From NCBI GenBank assembly GCA_947475245.1, contig CANJLW010000004.1, positions 62,001 through 126,000 on the forward strand: DNA of 64,000 bases. Reading direction: 5' to 3'. Below the pieces are notes generated by a model, which worked only from the letters and a program-made list of their open reading frames with translations, did not search any database and was not told the DNA's origin. Both the position numbers and the translations under genes were made by a program. This stretch comes from Acetobacteraceae bacterium (GTDB lineage Bacteria > Pseudomonadota > Alphaproteobacteria > Acetobacterales > Acetobacteraceae). Of the stretch, positions 33,485 to 41,150 are shown in pieces; the stretch's first letter is position 1; each line of letters starts with the position of its first letter.

Positions 33485-34554
33485 CCGACCCGGCCCGGTC
33501 GGCGTGCGTTCAGGCGCATGACATACGACACCACCTCCGCCACCGCCTGATACAGATCGGCTGGAATCTCCGCGTCCAACGACACGTTGTACAAGGCGCG
33601 CGCCAACGGCGGATTGGCCATCAGCGGCACGCCGTGGGTCTTGGCCAGTTCGCGTATCCGCGCGGCCACGTCGTCGATCCCCTTCGCCACCACCCGAGGT
33701 GCCGCATTGCGATCGCGATCGTAGGCCAGCGCCACCGCGTAGTGGGTCGGGTTGGTCACCACCACCATCGCCTTCGGCACCTGCGCCATCATCCGCTTGT
33801 TCGCCCGCTGCATGCGGATGCGGCGAATCCGGGCCTTGATCGCGGGATCGCCGTCCGCCTCCTTGTTCTCGTCCAGCACATCCTGCCGGCTCATGCGCAA
33901 TTGCCGAGCATGGCGGATGTGAACCCAGGTGAGGTCGAGGACGGCGGCGACGGCCTGAACCCCGAGGACGATCGCCGCCAACGGCACCAGCATCGCGCCG
34001 ATCGTCTGCGGCAGCAGACGCGGATCGCGCCAGGGCAGCAGATCGAGCGCCGCGCGATGACGCGGCAGCACGCCGGCCACGCCGATGCAGATCACGGCGA
34101 TCTTCAGCACCGCCTTCAGCGTTTCCATCAGGTTATCCGCGCCCAGCAACCGCTTCAGCCCGGCGCGCGGATCGATCCTCTGCCATTTCGGTCGTGCCGC
34201 GGCCCCGCTGATCAGAAACCGGGTTTGCAGCAGCACCGCCCCGCCCCCGCCGAGCACGGCGGCAAGGGCAATTGGCGCGATCGCCGGCAGCGCGATCGTC
34301 CAGACCAGATGAAACGCCTCCGGCCCCAACAGCCGCGTCGCGTCCGCGCGCGCCAGAAAGATCGCGAGCCGTTCGGAGAAACCGTTGGCGGTCAACGGCG
34401 GCGCGTAAGACCAGGCAAGGCAGGCGGCGGCCAATCCGGCGAACAGCGGCACCTCGCGCGACATCGCGACGTTGCCTTCCTCCCGCGCGCGCTCCTGGCG
34501 TCTCGGGGTTGCGGCCTCTGTCCGGTCTTCGGCGGGTGCGGTCTCCTCGGCCAT
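33481..34554 (-). CDS. flhB: Flagellar export switch protein FlhB
   Basis: A 357-residue inner-membrane protein of the flagellar type III secretion apparatus. Four hydrophobic segments lie in the N-terminal half and a cytoplasmic domain carries the autocleavage motif NPTHYAVAL. Cleavage between Asn and Pro switches substrate specificity from rod/hook to filament. The start shares one base with the fliR stop (TGATG). It is last in the leftward operon. Confidence 0.96.
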   Translation of the reverse strand: MAEETAPAEDRTEAATPRRQERAREEGNVAMSREVPLFAGLAAACLAWSYAPPLTANGFSERLAIFLARADATRLLGPEAFHLVWTIALPAIAPIALAAVLGGGGAVLLQTRFLISGAAARPKWQRIDPRAGLKRLLGADNLMETLKAVLKIAVICIGVAGVLPRHRAALDLLPWRDPRLLPQTIGAMLVPLAAIVLGVQAVAAVLDLTWVHIRHARQLRMSRQDVLDENKEADGDPAIKARIRRIRMQRANKRMMAQVPKAMVVVTNPTHYAVALAYDRDRNAAPRVVAKGIDDVAARIRELAKTHGVPLMANPPLARALYNVSLDAEIPADLYQAVAEVVSYVMRLNARRPGRVG

Positions 34555-35324
34555 CAGAGACCCGTCGGCACCGCGCGCAGGGCCTTGGAAACGGCGTCAT
34601 GCCAGACCGACAGCACACCGCCCGACAGCATCGCGAGCAAATACAACCCGCCCAGGATTTGGCCGGGCATCGCGGCGAAGTAGATTTGCAGCCGCGGCAC
34701 CAGGCGCGACAGCAGACCGGCGAGGACATTCCACACCACGGAGGCCACCAGAAACGGCGATGCCAGGCGCATCGCCAGCACCAGCGATCGCGCGACGGCC
34801 GCCACCGCGGCGGCGGCCCCGTCGGCCGGCGGCAGGACCGAACCGGGCGGCGCCAATGTGTAGAATTCCACCATCGCCGACAGCGCGATGCGATACAGGC
34901 CGGTGGACAACACCAGCAGCGGGATCGCCATTTCCGCCATGCGCGCCAGGGCGGAGGTCTGCGGGCCCAGTTCGGCGTCGGGTTGCAACACGCTCGACAG
35001 GCCCAGGAACAGCGCCACGTACTGCATCGCCACGGTCAGCGTTTGGGTCAGCACACGCGCCAGCCAGCCGAACCATAGCCCGGCAAAGGCCTCCGCCGCG
35101 ATCATCGCGGCGAAACCCAATCCGGCATCCGGAAGCGGCGGGATATGCGGTTCCAGCACCGGCAGCAGCAGCAGCGTCATCGCCAGCGCCACCGCGATCT
35201 TCGCCATCGGCGGGGCGACGGCCTCTCCCAATCCCGGCAGTTGCACCAGAACCGCGCCGACGCGGGCCAATACCAGCAGGAACCCCATGCACCAGCGCAG
35301 GGATTCGGTGGGCAGGTCGATCAC
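34554..35324 (-). CDS. fliR: Flagellar export protein FliR
   Basis: A 256-residue polytopic inner-membrane protein of the export gate. Its pattern LPGLGEAVAPPMAKIAVALAMTLLL and the final transmembrane block LQIYFAAMPGQILGGLYLLAML are typical. It forms the export channel with FliP and FliQ. It overlaps fliQ by four bases. Confidence 0.95.
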   Translation of the reverse strand: MIDLPTESLRWCMGFLLVLARVGAVLVQLPGLGEAVAPPMAKIAVALAMTLLLLPVLEPHIPPLPDAGLGFAAMIAAEAFAGLWFGWLARVLTQTLTVAMQYVALFLGLSSVLQPDAELGPQTSALARMAEMAIPLLVLSTGLYRIALSAMVEFYTLAPPGSVLPPADGAAAAVAAVARSLVLAMRLASPFLVASVVWNVLAGLLSRLVPRLQIYFAAMPGQILGGLYLLAMLSGGVLSVWHDAVSKALRAVPTGL

Positions 35325-35593
35325 GATGCGCCGACCTGCACCATCCGATCGAACAGCATACGCGTATAGGCGCTGAGCGTGCCGAACATGAACGAGCCGC
35401 CGAACAGCAGGGTCGCGCCGATGGCGATCAGCTTGGGAACGAAGGCGAGGCTGGCTTCGTTCATCTGCGTGACCGCCTGCACCAGCGCGATCGCCATGCC
35501 GACGACCAGACCGACCAGCAGCAAAGGGCCGCCGATCTTCAGCATCACGACCATGCCGTCGCGGATCAGCGCGGCGATGTCGCTTTCGTTCAT
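35321..35593 (-). CDS. fliQ: Flagellar export protein FliQ
   Basis: A 90-residue protein with two transmembrane segments and the FliQ pattern MNESDIAALIRDGMVVMLKIGGPLLLVGLVVG...QAVTQMNEASLAFVPKL. I chose the ATG at 35593, which gives the family length; the longer upstream frame adds a non-hydrophobic leader. It sits 31 bases after fliE and overlaps fliR. Confidence 0.95.
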   Translation of the reverse strand: MNESDIAALIRDGMVVMLKIGGPLLLVGLVVGMAIALVQAVTQMNEASLAFVPKLIAIGATLLFGGSFMFGTLSAYTRMLFDRMVQVGAS

Positions 35594-35624
35594 CGGTCGG
35601 GAACGTGCGTCGCGGCGCGCATGA

Positions 35625-35954
35625 TCAGATCGGCATCCGCATGATGTCCTGATAGGCCTGCACAAACCGATCGCGCACCGCCGTCGCCGTCTGCAACGCC
35701 AGTTCGGCGTGCGACAGGGCGGTGACGACCTGCGTCAGATTGCCGCCGCCCGCGATGGCCTGAACCGCGGCGCTTTCCGCCTTGTGCCCGGTCTGCACCG
35801 CGCCTTCCAACGCCCGCTGCAACACCGCGCCGAATGCCGCGCCTCCTGATGCCCCCGCTGGTGCCGCCGCCCCGCCCTCCACCCGCGCATAGGCATTCGC
35901 CGCCGCCGACGGGGTCACGACCATGGTGGGAATGGTGCCGGAGATCGAACTCAT
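35625..35954 (-). CDS. fliE: Flagellar hook-basal body protein FliE
   Basis: A 109-residue protein that joins the MS ring to the rod. The C-terminal helix (AELALQTATAVRDRFVQAYQDIMRMPI) is the conserved FliE signature. The N-terminal part is low in complexity (alanine/glycine-rich). It overlaps flgC by ATGA and stays in register with the rod genes. Confidence 0.95.
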   Translation of the reverse strand: MSSISGTIPTMVVTPSAAANAYARVEGGAAAPAGASGGAAFGAVLQRALEGAVQTGHKAESAAVQAIAGGGNLTQVVTALSHAELALQTATAVRDRFVQAYQDIMRMPI

Positions 35955-36361
35955 TTCAGCATATCGATCGTGCGGTTGATCATCGATCGCGTCGCATGCA
36001 TCACCGCGAGGTTGGCGTTATACGAACGCTCCGCCTCCCGCATGTCCATCACCTCGATAAAGCTGTTGATGTTGGGCAGCTTGACGTAGCCGTTGGCATT
36101 GGCGGCGGGGTTGGTCGGGTCGAAGCGCAGCTGCAATTCCCCGCGATCGCGGTCGATCCTTTTGACCCGCACGGTATTGGCGCCCAACGCGGAATCGAGC
36201 TTGCTTTCGAACGTCACCGTCTTGCGCCGGAATGGGTCCGCGCCGGGGGAGGAACCGATCGAATCCTGGTTCGCCAGGTTCTCCGCGATCACCCGCAGGC
36301 GCGTTGTCTGTACGTCCATGCCGCTGGCGGACACGTGCATCGCGCGGGAAAGATCGGCCAT
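35951..36361 (-). CDS. flgC: Flagellar proximal rod protein FlgC
   Basis: A 136-residue rod protein with the N-terminal motif SASGMDVQTTRLRVIAENLANQDS and the C-terminal motif EVMDMREAERSYNANLAVMHATRSMINRTIDML. It is exported through the flagellar apparatus without a signal peptide. Its ATG overlaps the flgB stop by one base (TGATG). Confidence 0.96.
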   Translation of the reverse strand: MADLSRAMHVSASGMDVQTTRLRVIAENLANQDSIGSSPGADPFRRKTVTFESKLDSALGANTVRVKRIDRDRGELQLRFDPTNPAANANGYVKLPNINSFIEVMDMREAERSYNANLAVMHATRSMINRTIDMLK

Positions 36362-36759
36362 CAGGATTGTCCCTTGCCAAGCGCCATGGCGAACATGGCG
36401 GTGTATTTCTTGTGGATCGAGGTCACCAGGGCCTGGATCGACTGGGTGTCGGCGACCTTCGTCAGTTGTTCGTCCATCGTGACGCCGTTCTTGTCCGGCC
36501 CCTTGGTCTTGCTGCCGGCCTGGCGTGGAAACGCCATTTCGGCTTCCCCGGCGCGCCCCCGATGCGCCGGGTCGGTGCGCGCCGGCTGCACACCGCCGCC
36601 GACGCGCGACAGAGTGCGATTGAACGGGTGCAGATCGGCCGGTTGAAACGACGGCGTGCCCGCGTTCGCGATGTTGGCGGCCAGCAGCGCCTGGCGCTGA
36701 TCGGCCCAGGCCAGCCGCTTTTCGGCGAGGTCGAACAGCTTGATCCCTGTGGTATCCAT
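36361..36759 (-). CDS. flgB: Flagellar proximal rod protein FlgB
   Basis: A 132-residue rod protein with FDLAEKRLAWADQRQALLAANIANAGTPSFQPADL, including the rod motif ANIANAGTP. I chose the ATG at 36759 (MDTTGIKLFD) over an upstream start because it gives the family length. It is first in the operon flgB-flgC-fliE-fliQ-fliR-flhB. Confidence 0.95.
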   Translation of the reverse strand: MDTTGIKLFDLAEKRLAWADQRQALLAANIANAGTPSFQPADLHPFNRTLSRVGGGVQPARTDPAHRGRAGEAEMAFPRQAGSKTKGPDKNGVTMDEQLTKVADTQSIQALVTSIHKKYTAMFAMALGKGQS

Positions 36760-36782
36760 GCCCCAGCGATAAACCGAAAAAC

Positions 36783-36797
36783 TGAACCAATCGTTAA
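36783..36797. promoter_or_regulatory. CtrA-like site between divergent flagellar operons
   Basis: TGAA-N7-TTAA matches seven of eight bases of the CtrA box TTAA-N7-TTAA and lies between the flgB and fliO starts. CtrA controls class II flagellar operons in Caulobacter. A single near-match can occur by chance. Confidence 0.35.
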
Positions 36798-36843
36798 CGC
36801 GGTTCTTCATCTTTCATTCATACGGTTGCGTTCTACTGCGGCC

Positions 36844-37128
36844 ATGACCACGGCCATCGACGCCCCGAGCCTGCTGACGACCGCCTTGGTCCTGATTGGG
36901 GTCGTCGGGCTGCTTCTGCTCGCCGGACGCCTGCTGCGCCCGGCCGGGTTTCAACCGATCCAGGCCGGTGACCGGCTGCTGGTCGCGCGGGAAACCCTGG
37001 CGCTGGATCAGCGCCGCCGCCTGCACCGCGTGCGCTGCGGCCGACAGGACCTGTTGCTGCTGACCGGCGGACCGAACGACGTGGTGATCGGCTGGGTTCC
37101 GCCCGAAGCCGCGCCGCCGCCGTCATGA
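36844..37128 (+). CDS. fliO: Flagellar biosynthesis protein FliO
   Basis: A 94-residue protein with one N-terminal transmembrane segment (TALVLIGVVGLLLLAGRLL) and a cytoplasmic part with RLLVARETLALDQRRRLHRVRCGRQDLLLLTGGPNDVVIGW, the FliO pattern. It helps assemble the FliP ring. It overlaps fliP by ATGA. The ribosome-binding site is poor. Confidence 0.88.
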   Translation: MTTAIDAPSLLTTALVLIGVVGLLLLAGRLLRPAGFQPIQAGDRLLVARETLALDQRRRLHRVRCGRQDLLLLTGGPNDVVIGWVPPEAAPPPS

Positions 37129-37850
37129 GGGCGTTGACGCTATTTCTGCTGCTGTCGCCCGCCGTCGCGCAGGCCCAGTCGATCGCGATCGATCTGGGAC
37201 AATCCGGGCAAGCCGGCGCGACCGGGCGCATGGTGCAACTGATCGCGCTGATCACCGTCCTGTCCATGGCGCCCAGCCTGCTGGTGATGATGACCGCGTT
37301 CACCCGGATCGTGATCGTGCTGTCCTTGCTGCGCAGCGCGCTCAGCACCCAAGGCTCCCCACCCAACACGGTGCTGATCGGGCTCGCGCTGTTTCTGACC
37401 TACTTCGTGATGCAGCCAGTGTTGGATCAGGCCTGGGCCGCGGGCGTGCTGCCGATGATCGAGGGCAAGGTCACGGAACTCGAAGGGCTGCGCCTGGCGG
37501 CGGCACCGTTCCATCGCTTCATGATCGGCAACCTCCGCCCCGGCGACCTGCAATTCTTCCTCGACCTCGGACACCTGCCCGCCGTGGCCGATCCGATGGA
37601 CGCGCCGTGGCGGGTGGTGGTGCCCGCTTTCCTGGTCGGCGAACTGCGACGAGCATTTGAGATGGGGTTCCTGCTGTTCCTGCCGTTTCTGGTGATCGAC
37701 ACGGTGGCGGCGAGCATGTTGATGAGTTTGGGCATGATGATGCTGCCGCCGAACGTGGTGTCGCTGCCGTTCAAGCTGATCTTTTTCGTGCTGGTCGACG
37801 GCTGGCGGCTGGTGGCCGGCAGCCTGGTGCAGAGCTTCGCGCCGGGGTAA
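37125..37850 (+). CDS. fliP: Flagellar export protein FliP
   Basis: A 241-residue protein with a cleavable signal peptide (LTLFLLLSPAVAQAQ) and the FliP signatures VLSMAPSLLVMMTAFTRIVIVLSLLRSALSTQ and FEMGFLLFLPFLVIDTVAASMLMSLGMMMLPP. It is the core ring of the export gate. It is coupled to fliO. The region to 38119 (269 bases) has no supported gene. Confidence 0.97.
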   Translation: MRALTLFLLLSPAVAQAQSIAIDLGQSGQAGATGRMVQLIALITVLSMAPSLLVMMTAFTRIVIVLSLLRSALSTQGSPPNTVLIGLALFLTYFVMQPVLDQAWAAGVLPMIEGKVTELEGLRLAAAPFHRFMIGNLRPGDLQFFLDLGHLPAVADPMDAPWRVVVPAFLVGELRRAFEMGFLLFLPFLVIDTVAASMLMSLGMMMLPPNVVSLPFKLIFFVLVDGWRLVAGSLVQSFAPG

Positions 37851-38119
37851 GGCGCATCGCGTGCGGGCGGCTCCCTGAGTTCCATCGCACAGCGGAGCTA
37901 CACCACGTCCTGGGGCGCGATCCCGCGCGCAGCATCGAAATCGGATCGATGAGCAAGAGGCATGGCGAACATCCTATGCTCGCTCGACAGAAAACCGAAG
38001 CAACCCTGCGTCGGGGAAGCCCACTCGGGTCAATATCTCGGGGCGTTGCCATTAAACAACATTGCTATATTTGAAACGATATGTTGAGATCGTGAACAGG
38101 AAATAAGGGGATTCATCAG

Positions 38120-40291
38120 ATGCACCTACAGAGGTTACTTGCCACCGCGTGGCTCGCCGTCCTTGCTGGATGCGGCACCCCTGACGGATCAAACGTCGCC
38201 AGGGATATCGAATTGGACTTCTATGGGAACGAGCCGCTGGCCGGGGTAGCGTTGCAGCCTGATCCGACCAAACCCAACGATTGGGTGGTTCCTTTTTCCG
38301 CGATGCGGAAGGCCCGGGGCGACAATCCTGATCGCATCGGCGCCAGCATCGCCTCGTCCGACGTGCCCTGGCAGGTACCGGCCGCATGCCGCGCCGAATT
38401 CCGTGCTTGGGTGATCAACCAGGACCAGCGCGGCCCGGTGGTGGAGGAGGCGACCTATGACCGCTTCTTCGCAACCCACCCCAAGACGTGCCCACGCAGC
38501 AAGAGCCTGGTAGGCGTGGCGATTAGCGGCGGCGGTCCGAAGTCGGCGATCTTCGCCACCGAGGTGCTGTTTGAATTACAGCGCTACGGCCTGGCCGAGG
38601 AGATCGACGTGATATCCTCGGTCTCGGGCGGATCTTATGCGGCCGCGCTGCATGCCTACAGCTGCGATGACGATAACTGCCCGAAGGTGGCCAGTGGCAC
38701 CCGCCAGCGTTGGGACTACGCGGCGATCAGTGACAAGGTCGGAACTAACAATTTCATTCGTGATTTCGGCGTGATCGCCGCCTTGCGCAGCCCGCTTGCC
38801 TGGGTCGGCACAGGCAGCAATACGTCGGATACGTACGCGCGCGTATTGGCGCGCACGTACGGCATTCCACTGGACGCAACATTCGCCGAATTGAACCCGG
38901 CCCGGCCGAACCTGATCCTGAATGCCACCAACGACACCCGCAGCCGGATTAACTTCGACTCCGGTGCCGATATCCCGCACAGCGACCGCCGCCCATTGTC
39001 ATTCGACGATGCACTGCACTTTAGCTTCACGGAGCAGTATTTCTGGCGCCTGTTGTCCAACCTATCGAGCTACAAGATCAATTTCGCGGTCGCGGCCTCC
39101 GGTGCCTTCCCGTTAGTCGTCGACCATGTCGGACTGCGGCAGTATCACGCGAAGGAAGTCCTGGCCTTAGCGGCCGGTGACACGGTTGAGCGAGGCAGCG
39201 CGCGCTACGTCTCGCTGCAGGATGGGGGGGTAAACGACAATTTCGGAGTCATGGAATTGGGCTGGATCGTCGAATGCCAGTTCGGCCTGACCACGCCGAA
39301 TGGGGGCTTCCTCGGTCGCGGGCAACTGGCGGTGATGGACCGCACCAATCCGACAAGCCCAGCTGCGGTCTATCGCCGGCGCTGCGGGCGTGATCTACCG
39401 CCCGTCGACGCGCAGGCGCCGAAATCGGTGTTGATCCTGGGCATCAACGCCAGCGAGAACCGCAGTGACGGACCGACAGACGAGCAGCCCAAGCCGGTGG
39501 ACGCCTTGGACCGTGTCCTGCCTTATCTGAAACCTGCCAGCACCCTTCATGCGGTCGGCCAGATCATGAACACTGCGGGCGAAAGGCGCCGCCAGAGTAT
39601 GGGAGACGTGCTCAACACCATCCTGCGCCAGAAGGACTTTCCGCAGAAAAAAGAGAAGTACCTGTCGTCGGCTGCCGGGCCGATGCGCTATATGGACATC
39701 GATATTGACGCGGTGCAGGTCCTCTACTGCGAACCTAAGTCGATGAATGACCCGACAATCCTGAACCCCGCCACGGCCAGCAGCGACGAGGAGCGCTGCG
39801 CGTCCCTGAAGGGTGTGCTGGAATGGCAGAGAGATCGCAATCTGGACCTACCCACCATCGACCCGACTTTCTGTGCCGATAACGCCCCCTGCGCCGACCT
39901 GGCACGGTTCGTCGGCACCGATGTGGCAGCGCGAATGGAGAAACTAAGAGCCGATGGTGACAACGAGTGGCTGACAGTGCCGATGGGGCCAACCGGTATC
40001 GACCTGCCCGTCGGAAAGCGACCGTTCAACAACCGTTTTCTCTTCGACTCAATTCGCGACGTCAGCCTGCTGGTCAATAACCCCGCAGAGGTCACCGCGC
40101 TGCGCTACCTCGCCCGCTGGGCAGTGGCGCACCGGCTCAGCGATCTCTGCCGCCCCGAGAACCCGACCGTGCTTGAGGAAATGGGCAAGTTCGCGAAGGT
40201 CTGTCTCGACCGGCTGCCAGCGCGACCCGTCGGTCCCGAAGGAGATGGCGTCGGGGGCAAGCGGTTTAATGCGATGGTGCTGCGACGGTGA
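38120..40291 (+). CDS. Patatin/cPLA2-like phospholipase lipoprotein
   Basis: A 723-residue protein. The N-terminus MHLQRLLATAWLAVLAGCG is a lipoprotein signal with lipobox LAGC. The acyl-hydrolase core has an oxyanion loop SGGGPKSA, a nucleophile elbow SSVSGGSYAA and the catalytic Asp in QDGGVNDNFG, the order of patatin-like phospholipases. It is therefore probably an envelope-bound lipase. The last 250 residues are unrecognised. It uses TTA, CTA and other A/T-ending codons more than its neighbours and is preceded by an AT-rich leader, which hints at separate ancestry. Confidence 0.82.
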   Translation: MHLQRLLATAWLAVLAGCGTPDGSNVARDIELDFYGNEPLAGVALQPDPTKPNDWVVPFSAMRKARGDNPDRIGASIASSDVPWQVPAACRAEFRAWVINQDQRGPVVEEATYDRFFATHPKTCPRSKSLVGVAISGGGPKSAIFATEVLFELQRYGLAEEIDVISSVSGGSYAAALHAYSCDDDNCPKVASGTRQRWDYAAISDKVGTNNFIRDFGVIAALRSPLAWVGTGSNTSDTYARVLARTYGIPLDATFAELNPARPNLILNATNDTRSRINFDSGADIPHSDRRPLSFDDALHFSFTEQYFWRLLSNLSSYKINFAVAASGAFPLVVDHVGLRQYHAKEVLALAAGDTVERGSARYVSLQDGGVNDNFGVMELGWIVECQFGLTTPNGGFLGRGQLAVMDRTNPTSPAAVYRRRCGRDLPPVDAQAPKSVLILGINASENRSDGPTDEQPKPVDALDRVLPYLKPASTLHAVGQIMNTAGERRRQSMGDVLNTILRQKDFPQKKEKYLSSAAGPMRYMDIDIDAVQVLYCEPKSMNDPTILNPATASSDEERCASLKGVLEWQRDRNLDLPTIDPTFCADNAPCADLARFVGTDVAARMEKLRADGDNEWLTVPMGPTGIDLPVGKRPFNNRFLFDSIRDVSLLVNNPAEVTALRYLARWAVAHRLSDLCRPENPTVLEEMGKFAKVCLDRLPARPVGPEGDGVGGKRFNAMVLRR

Positions 40292-40296
40292 GATGG

Positions 40297-40332
40297 CCCC
40301 CGCCTGCCGGACTCGCGTCCGGCGGGCGGGGG
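40297..40332. terminator. 16-bp stem-loop after the lipoprotein gene
   Basis: A 16-bp stem with a single G-U pair and a TCGC loop, six bases past the stop. No T run follows, but its strength suggests a transcript end. Confidence 0.7.
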
Positions 40333-40483
40333 CTTGCGGGTATGCTGGCCGGCTGCACGCTCACTAACGCCGTGAGCAATCGGTTACCCAATCCCGCGCT
40401 TGCCCATCGCAAGGCGCATTGTTCGAATCGCTCAACCCATGGTAGTTTGCGGCTCCGAAGGCCGTCAGCCAGATGGGGTTCCC

Positions 40484-41146
40484 TTGTTCAAACGTCGTAA
40501 GCCAGACGAACCGTCAACCACGCCGGCGGGCAGCACATTGCCAGCCGGTCTGCCCTCCAGCGACGACACGTCGATGGGGCGCGATGCGCATTCGTCGTAT
40601 TCCGCATACCCGGGCCAGCCGAACGACAGCGGTCTTGGTGTGCCTCCGTTCCGCCCCGCCCTGTCGAAGGATACGTCAGCCATGTCACGTCCGCCGTTAT
40701 CCGCTTCGACAGCCGCCACTCAGCAGCCGTCGGGCGCTGTTCGCCCCGCCGCGTCCGCCGCCCGCGCCCCCGCCGAACGCCGCACCTTGGTGGTTGGCCG
40801 CGGCATCAGCCTGCAAGGCACGGTGCAGGACGCCGAACGCCTGGTGGTCGAAGGCACGGTCGAAGCCGGCATGATCCACGCCACCGAACTGGCCATTTCG
40901 GTCGGCGGGGTGTTCAAGGGAGGGATCGAGGTCGAAGACGCCGAGATCGCCGGCACCATCGACGGCACCCTGACCGTGCGCGGCAATCTGATCGTGCGCG
41001 ACACCGGCCGGGTCCTGGGCAAGGCCAACTGCCGCCGGCTTACGGTGGAAGACGGCGGTCAGATCACCGGTGAGATCAAGATGATGACCGACCAACCGAA
41101 GCCACCCGCGCCGGCGCCGACCCCGGCGCCGGACACCAGTGTCTAG
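40484..41146 (+). CDS. Bactofilin (polymer-forming cytoskeletal protein)
   Basis: A 220-residue bactofilin. A disordered Ser/Pro/Ala-rich head of about 90 residues is followed by the beta-helical core RTLVVGRGISLQGTVQDAERLVVEGTVEAG...GTIDGTLTVRGNLIVRDTGRVLGKANCRRLTVEDGG and a proline-rich tail. It self-assembles into filaments at the membrane that place wall or polysaccharide enzymes. I chose the TTG at 40484 (LFKRRKPDE) because family members start this way; an ATG at 40439 in the same frame is the alternative. It converges on the TonB-receptor gene with a 4-base gap. Confidence 0.88.
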   Translation: MFKRRKPDEPSTTPAGSTLPAGLPSSDDTSMGRDAHSSYSAYPGQPNDSGLGVPPFRPALSKDTSAMSRPPLSASTAATQQPSGAVRPAASAARAPAERRTLVVGRGISLQGTVQDAERLVVEGTVEAGMIHATELAISVGGVFKGGIEVEDAEIAGTIDGTLTVRGNLIVRDTGRVLGKANCRRLTVEDGGQITGEIKMMTDQPKPPAPAPTPAPDTSV

Positions 41147-41150
41147 CCCG

